A stretch of 64,000 nt of DNA from Afifellaceae bacterium (GTDB lineage Bacteria; Pseudomonadota; Alphaproteobacteria; Rhizobiales; Afifellaceae): contig JANQRH010000022.1 of the NCBI GenBank assembly GCA_028284625.1, positions 104,886 to 168,885 of the forward strand, read 5' to 3'. The notes under the pieces are model-generated. The model was not told where the DNA came from. It saw only the letters and a list, made by a program, of their open reading frames with translations, and ran no database searches. Position numbers and translations under genes: made by a program. The stretch's first letter is position 1, and the number at the start of each line of letters is the position of its first letter. This document shows positions 60,399 through 64,000 of the stretch, piece by piece.

Positions 60399-61403
60399 TT
60401 GTCCAAACCGCGCCGCAGACGCACGTTGCGTGACGTGGCGGACGTCGCCAACGTCTCGGAGATGACGGTGTCGCGCGTCCTTTCCGGCAAAGGCGTCGTG
60501 TCCAAACGAACGCGCGCGCATGTGCTCAAGGTCGTCGATGGACTCGGCTATGTGCAGAACCATCTCGCCGGCTCGTTGGCGACGTCGCGCTCCAATCAAG
60601 TCGCGGTCATCATCCCCTCGCTCATGAACAACGTCTTCTCGCAGGTGATGGCGGGCATCACCGAAGCGTTGGAGCGCGCCGGTTACAATGCCGTGGTCGG
60701 CATCTCCGACTACAGCGTTGAGAAAGAGGAGAGCCTCGTCATCTCCATGATGTCGTGGCGGCCGGCGGGCATGATCGTTACCAACCTCGTCCACACGGAG
60801 CGCACGCGCAACATTCTCGCCAATGCCAGCGTGCCGGTGGTTGAGATGATGGATATTTCAGGCGAGCCGATCGACATCTGCGTCGGCCTCGACCATGGCA
60901 AGGCGGCGACCGCTATGGCCGAGCATCTGATCACCAAAGGCTATCGAAGATTCGGCTATCTCGGCTGGAACAATCACGACTTCGCGGCCGCCACGCGCTT
61001 TTCCGCCATCCGCGAGCGCCTGGCGGAGGCGGGCCTTGCCCTCGTCGCGCCGGATCTCTTCGATCACCCGCCGGATTTCGCCGACGGCAAGAGCGGGCTC
61101 CGCACGCTGCTTGCTGCCGAGCCGGACCTTGAGGTCGTCGTCTATTCCAACGACACGGCGGCGGCGGGCGGCGTGATCTATTGCCTTGAGAACGGCATCG
61201 CGATGCCCGACGATCTCGCGCTTGCCGGGTTCAGCGGCCTGCAGATCGGCCAGATCATGCCGCGCCCGCTCACCACGATCCGCTCCAAGCGCTACGACAC
61301 GGGCCGCATCGCCGCACGCTCGGTCATCAACGCCCTGGCCGGCCAGTCGGTCGACAGGGTGATCGATCTCGGTTTTGAGCTGGTGGAGGGCGAGACGGCC
61401 TGA
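60399..61403 (+). CDS. LacI-family transcriptional regulator
   Basis: The 334-residue protein has the HTH at about residues 9-30 (TLRDVADVANVSEMTVSRVLS), the hinge LGYVQNHLAGSLATSRSN and an effector domain of the gluconate-regulator type (FGYLGWNNHDFAA, SNDTAAAGGVIYCLENGI, LALAGFSGLQIGQ). The start is a TTG at 60399. It is divergent from the tct-sulfatase operon and probably controls it in response to a sugar acid or carboxylate. A close paralogue lies at 63140. Confidence 0.93.
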   Translation: MSKPRRRRTLRDVADVANVSEMTVSRVLSGKGVVSKRTRAHVLKVVDGLGYVQNHLAGSLATSRSNQVAVIIPSLMNNVFSQVMAGITEALERAGYNAVVGISDYSVEKEESLVISMMSWRPAGMIVTNLVHTERTRNILANASVPVVEMMDISGEPIDICVGLDHGKAATAMAEHLITKGYRRFGYLGWNNHDFAAATRFSAIRERLAEAGLALVAPDLFDHPPDFADGKSGLRTLLAAEPDLEVVVYSNDTAAAGGVIYCLENGIAMPDDLALAGFSGLQIGQIMPRPLTTIRSKRYDTGRIAARSVINALAGQSVDRVIDLGFELVEGETA

Positions 61404-61565
61404 GAGCGTCGTGGCGATCGCCGCATTTGGCCGGCGCTTGGTCGAGAAACGCGCTCCCGGTAAGCTGTTTTGACGAAGCCGACTACGGTACTTTGCCGGA
61501 ATCGGCTCGTTGCTGAGGGGCTGTTAAGCTGCTTGGATCGCTGTGTAGACGATTGGCAGGTCGTT

Positions 61566-63119
61566 ATGTTTGAAACCGCCGAACTCGGCCGCACAATCTC
61601 AAAAGCAGACTTCAAGAAGATCGCGCCGGTTCTGCGCGAAGAGCTGCTTGAGCTACAGGATACGCTGCATAGCAGGGGGACCTTTCAGGTTCTCCTCCTC
61701 TTTGCCGGCGTCGATGGCGGCGGCAAGGGTGAAAGCGTCAACCTGCTCAATGAGTGGATGGACCCGCGGTGGCTGGTGACGCGCGCCTACGATGCGCCCA
61801 CCGAGGCGGAGCGCGCGCGACCGGAGTTCTGGCGATATTGGCGGGGCCTGCCGCCGCGTGGCCGCATCGGCATGTTCTTGAGCGCCTGGTATTCCGCACC
61901 GATCGTCGGGCGCGTCTACAAAGAGACGGACGAGGCGTCGTTCCTCAAACAGCTTGACCGCATCGTTCGATTCGAGCGCGCGCTCGCCCGCGACGGCGCG
62001 CTGATCCTCAAATATTGGATGCATCTCAGCCGCGAGGTTCAAGAGCACCGGCTGAAGAGCCTGGAGAGCGACCCTCTGACCAAGGCGCGCGTGACGCGGC
62101 GCGATTGGGAGAACTGGAAGCACTACGACGATTTCATCAGCGTCGCCGAACAGGTCATCACCCGGACAAATCGCGGTGTCGCTCCATGGATGGTCGTGGA
62201 AGGCGCCGATCCGAACTACCGCGCGGTCACGTTCGCCACGATCCTGCGCGACGCACTCCGCACGAAGCTGGAGAACAGCGATGCGCCGATCAACGGCACA
62301 AACGGTGCGACCAAGAAGCCGCCCCAACAGAAGGGCAAGCAGAAATCGAACGGCTCCTCGAAGGCCCGCAAGGCGGCGCGACGTGCGGCGTCGAACGCCA
62401 TCACCGTCCTCAGCGAATTGGAGATGACCAAGCGGCTGAAGAAGCCGGACTATGAGGAGCGATTGGTCGAGTTGCAGGCGCGCCTTCACCGCCTTCACCT
62501 GAAGGCGAAGGCCAACAAGACGTCGAGCATATTGCTTTTCGAAGGACCCGATGCCGCCGGCAAAGGCGGCGCGATCCGCCGGGTCACGCGGGCGCTTGAG
62601 GCGCGGAACTACCAGGTCCACGGCATCGCCGCGCCAACCGATGAGGAGAAGGCGCAGCATTATCTGTGGCGTTTCTGGCGGCTCTTGTCGCGCGCCGGCG
62701 AGACGACGGTGTTCGACCGGTCTTGGTACGGCCGCGTTCTGGTGGAGCGCGTTGAGGGCTTCGCCACGGAGGACGAATGGCGGCGTTCGTTTGGCGAGAT
62801 CAACGATTTTGAAGAGCAGCTGGTCGAGCACGGCATCGTCTTGATCAAGTTCTGGGTGCACATCACAGCCGACGAGCAGCTCAAGCGTTTCAAGCTGCGC
62901 GAAAAGACCTCGTACAAACGCTGGAAGCTGACCGACGAGGATTGGCGCAATCGCGACCGGTGGGACGAGTACGAGCAAGCGGTCGACGACATGGTGCAAT
63001 ATACGAGCACCGCGGCGGCGCCCTGGACGCTGGTGGAGGGCAACGACAAACGCTATGCGCGCGTGAAGGTCGTGAAGACCTTTTGCGAGCGGCTTGAGGC
63101 CGCGCTTGGCACCAACTGA
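61566..63119 (+). CDS. pap: Polyphosphate:AMP phosphotransferase (two-domain PPK2 class)
   Basis: The 517-residue protein has two PPK2 domains in tandem, joined by a basic low-complexity linker (about 245-285, rich in Lys, Gln, Ser and Asn). Each has its own Walker A loop: AGVDGGGKGES at about 47-57 and GPDAAGKGGAIR in the second half, where VFDRSWYGRVLVERVEG also matches the lid region. Two-domain (class II) PPK2 enzymes convert AMP to ADP with polyphosphate. The ATG at 61566 is preferred over upstream in-frame codons, which lack likeness. It lies between two LacI-type regulators. Confidence 0.92.
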   Translation: MFETAELGRTISKADFKKIAPVLREELLELQDTLHSRGTFQVLLLFAGVDGGGKGESVNLLNEWMDPRWLVTRAYDAPTEAERARPEFWRYWRGLPPRGRIGMFLSAWYSAPIVGRVYKETDEASFLKQLDRIVRFERALARDGALILKYWMHLSREVQEHRLKSLESDPLTKARVTRRDWENWKHYDDFISVAEQVITRTNRGVAPWMVVEGADPNYRAVTFATILRDALRTKLENSDAPINGTNGATKKPPQQKGKQKSNGSSKARKAARRAASNAITVLSELEMTKRLKKPDYEERLVELQARLHRLHLKAKANKTSSILLFEGPDAAGKGGAIRRVTRALEARNYQVHGIAAPTDEEKAQHYLWRFWRLLSRAGETTVFDRSWYGRVLVERVEGFATEDEWRRSFGEINDFEEQLVEHGIVLIKFWVHITADEQLKRFKLREKTSYKRWKLTDEDWRNRDRWDEYEQAVDDMVQYTSTAAAPWTLVEGNDKRYARVKVVKTFCERLEAALGTN

Positions 63120-63139
63120 GTCTAGTTTTCCTCTGAGTG

Positions 63140-64000
63140 CTAGCTCGTAGCGCCGGCGATTAGATCAAAGCCGAGATCAGTGACGCGCGGCACATCTTGG
63201 CCGGCCAGCGTGTTGAGGATTGCGCGCGCGGCGCGGCGGCCGATCTCAAAACGCCGGAAGCTGATGGTTGTCAGCGGCAAGGGCAACGCTTGGCCGAAGC
63301 GCAATCCACTGAAGCCGGCGAGCGCCAATTGTTTGGGCACGGCGATCCCCTGTTCAAGGCAATGCATCATGCCGCCCGTCGCCGCCGCGTCGTTTGAGAA
63401 GATGACGATTTCGATCTCAGGATCGGCTTCGAGCAATCGCGCGAGCGCAATCTTGCCGGCCGGGATATCCGGCGAACCCGTAAATACATCCGGCGTGACC
63501 AGCGGCACGCCTTTTCTTTCCAGGTAGTTCTTGATCGTGCGGTAACGCGTGGCGGCGGCATAGTCGTTGTCGTACCAGCCGAGATAGCCGAACCGCCGAT
63601 AGCCCTTCTTGAAGAGGTGCTTCACCATCACGCGAGCGGAGTCGGCGTGGTTGAAGCCGACACACATGTCGATCGGGCGGCCGCCGGTCTCCATCATCTC
63701 CACCACCGGGATGCCGGTGTTGACCATGATGTTGCGGGTGCGCGCGGTGTGGACGAAGTCGGTCAGGATGAAGCCCGCGGGCCGCCACGCCATCATCGAC
63801 TCTACCAGCCGCTCCTCGCGCTTCATGTCGTAGTCGGAGACCCCGATGACGGGATTGTAGCCGGCCTTCTCCAACTCCTCCGCAATCCCCGCCATCACCT
63901 GGTTGAAGATGGCGTTGACGATGGAGGGGATGATGACGCCGATCTGGTTGGACCGCGATTCCGACAGCGAGCCGGCGAGCCGGTTCTGCACGTAGCCCAT
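63140..64000 (-). CDS. LacI-family transcriptional regulator, partial at the right edge
   Basis: The visible 286 residues cover the hinge and effector domain (YVQNRLAGSLSESRSNQIGV to the stop). The ATG at 64000 aligns with an internal Leu of the paralogue at 60399 (LGYVQNHLAGSL), so the true start and the HTH lie beyond the window. The two share strings such as YRRFGYLGW, SND-AA and LALAGFSGL over their whole length and are probably duplicates. Its targets must lie to the right of the window. Confidence 0.9.
   Translation of the reverse strand: MGYVQNRLAGSLSESRSNQIGVIIPSIVNAIFNQVMAGIAEELEKAGYNPVIGVSDYDMKREERLVESMMAWRPAGFILTDFVHTARTRNIMVNTGIPVVEMMETGGRPIDMCVGFNHADSARVMVKHLFKKGYRRFGYLGWYDNDYAAATRYRTIKNYLERKGVPLVTPDVFTGSPDIPAGKIALARLLEADPEIEIVIFSNDAAATGGMMHCLEQGIAVPKQLALAGFSGLRFGQALPLPLTTISFRRFEIGRRAARAILNTLAGQDVPRVTDLGFDLIAGATS

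Noticed and set aside
63140..64000. Complete regulator starting at the ATG at 64000
   Set aside because: Alignment with the paralogue shows that this Met is internal and that the HTH domain is outside the window.

Overview
The window is typical chromosomal DNA of a GC-rich alphaproteobacterium, most likely in the order Hyphomicrobiales (Rhizobiales). Three observations support this: a complete hopanoid (hpn) cluster, a cobalamin cluster of alphaproteobacterial gene types, and at 43036-43084 a palindrome of the kind found dispersed in Rhizobiales genomes. No phage, insertion sequence, integrase or CRISPR array is visible. Genes are dense, and 1-11 bp start/stop overlaps are common.

Layout. 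(1) 1-6600: a partial orphan gene of lower GC at the left edge, lepA with a terminator, an unusual tRNA-Cys-like gene, a secreted fasciclin protein and a large repeat-containing autotransporter. (2) 6988-17377: a cobalamin corrin-ring cluster (DUF6732-like small protein, cbiX, cobH, cobL, cobI, cbiG-cobJ fusion, cobM, cobB, cobA, cbiD, cobK). CbiX, CbiD and a CbiG domain are present, while CobG, CobF and CobNST are absent here, which points to an early-cobalt-insertion route. (3) 17378-20600: a mosaic of palindromes, a class I glutamine amidotransferase, a TerB-like protein and a MATE transporter. (4) 20602-38006: glgP, then the hopanoid block hpnB-C-D-E-shc-hpnG (plus strand), hpnH-ispH-DUF2141-hpnA-hpnN (minus strand) and ispA (plus strand). 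IspH and IspA supply isoprenoid precursors, HpnC/D/E make squalene, Shc cyclises it, HpnH and HpnG extend the side chain, and HpnN moves product to the outer membrane.

(5) 38012-42898: a mixed amino-acid/keto-acid group: a DapA-family lyase, an aldo/keto reductase, RidA, a D-threonine-aldolase-like PLP enzyme, a universal stress protein behind an FNR-type box, and an ornithine-cyclodeaminase-family enzyme. (6) 43142-61403: a large catabolic island. It holds a DegT-type aminotransferase; a LacI regulator with a carbohydrate ABC importer that lacks its ATPase; a divergent seven-gene operon (solute-binding-protein homologue without signal peptide, CoA transferase, enoyl-CoA hydratase, metallo-beta-lactamase-fold hydrolase, 3-hydroxyacyl-CoA dehydrogenase, Zn alcohol dehydrogenase, KduD-like SDR); and a tripartite tricarboxylate transporter operon ending in a sulfatase, divergent from a second LacI regulator. 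The substrate is not evident, and this island is the best candidate for an undescribed pathway. Both importer operons carry a strong hairpin just after the binding-protein gene. (7) 61566-64000: a two-domain PPK2-type polyphosphate phosphotransferase and a partial LacI regulator that is a paralogue of the one at 60399.

Functions are assigned by reading the protein sequences. No database search was run.
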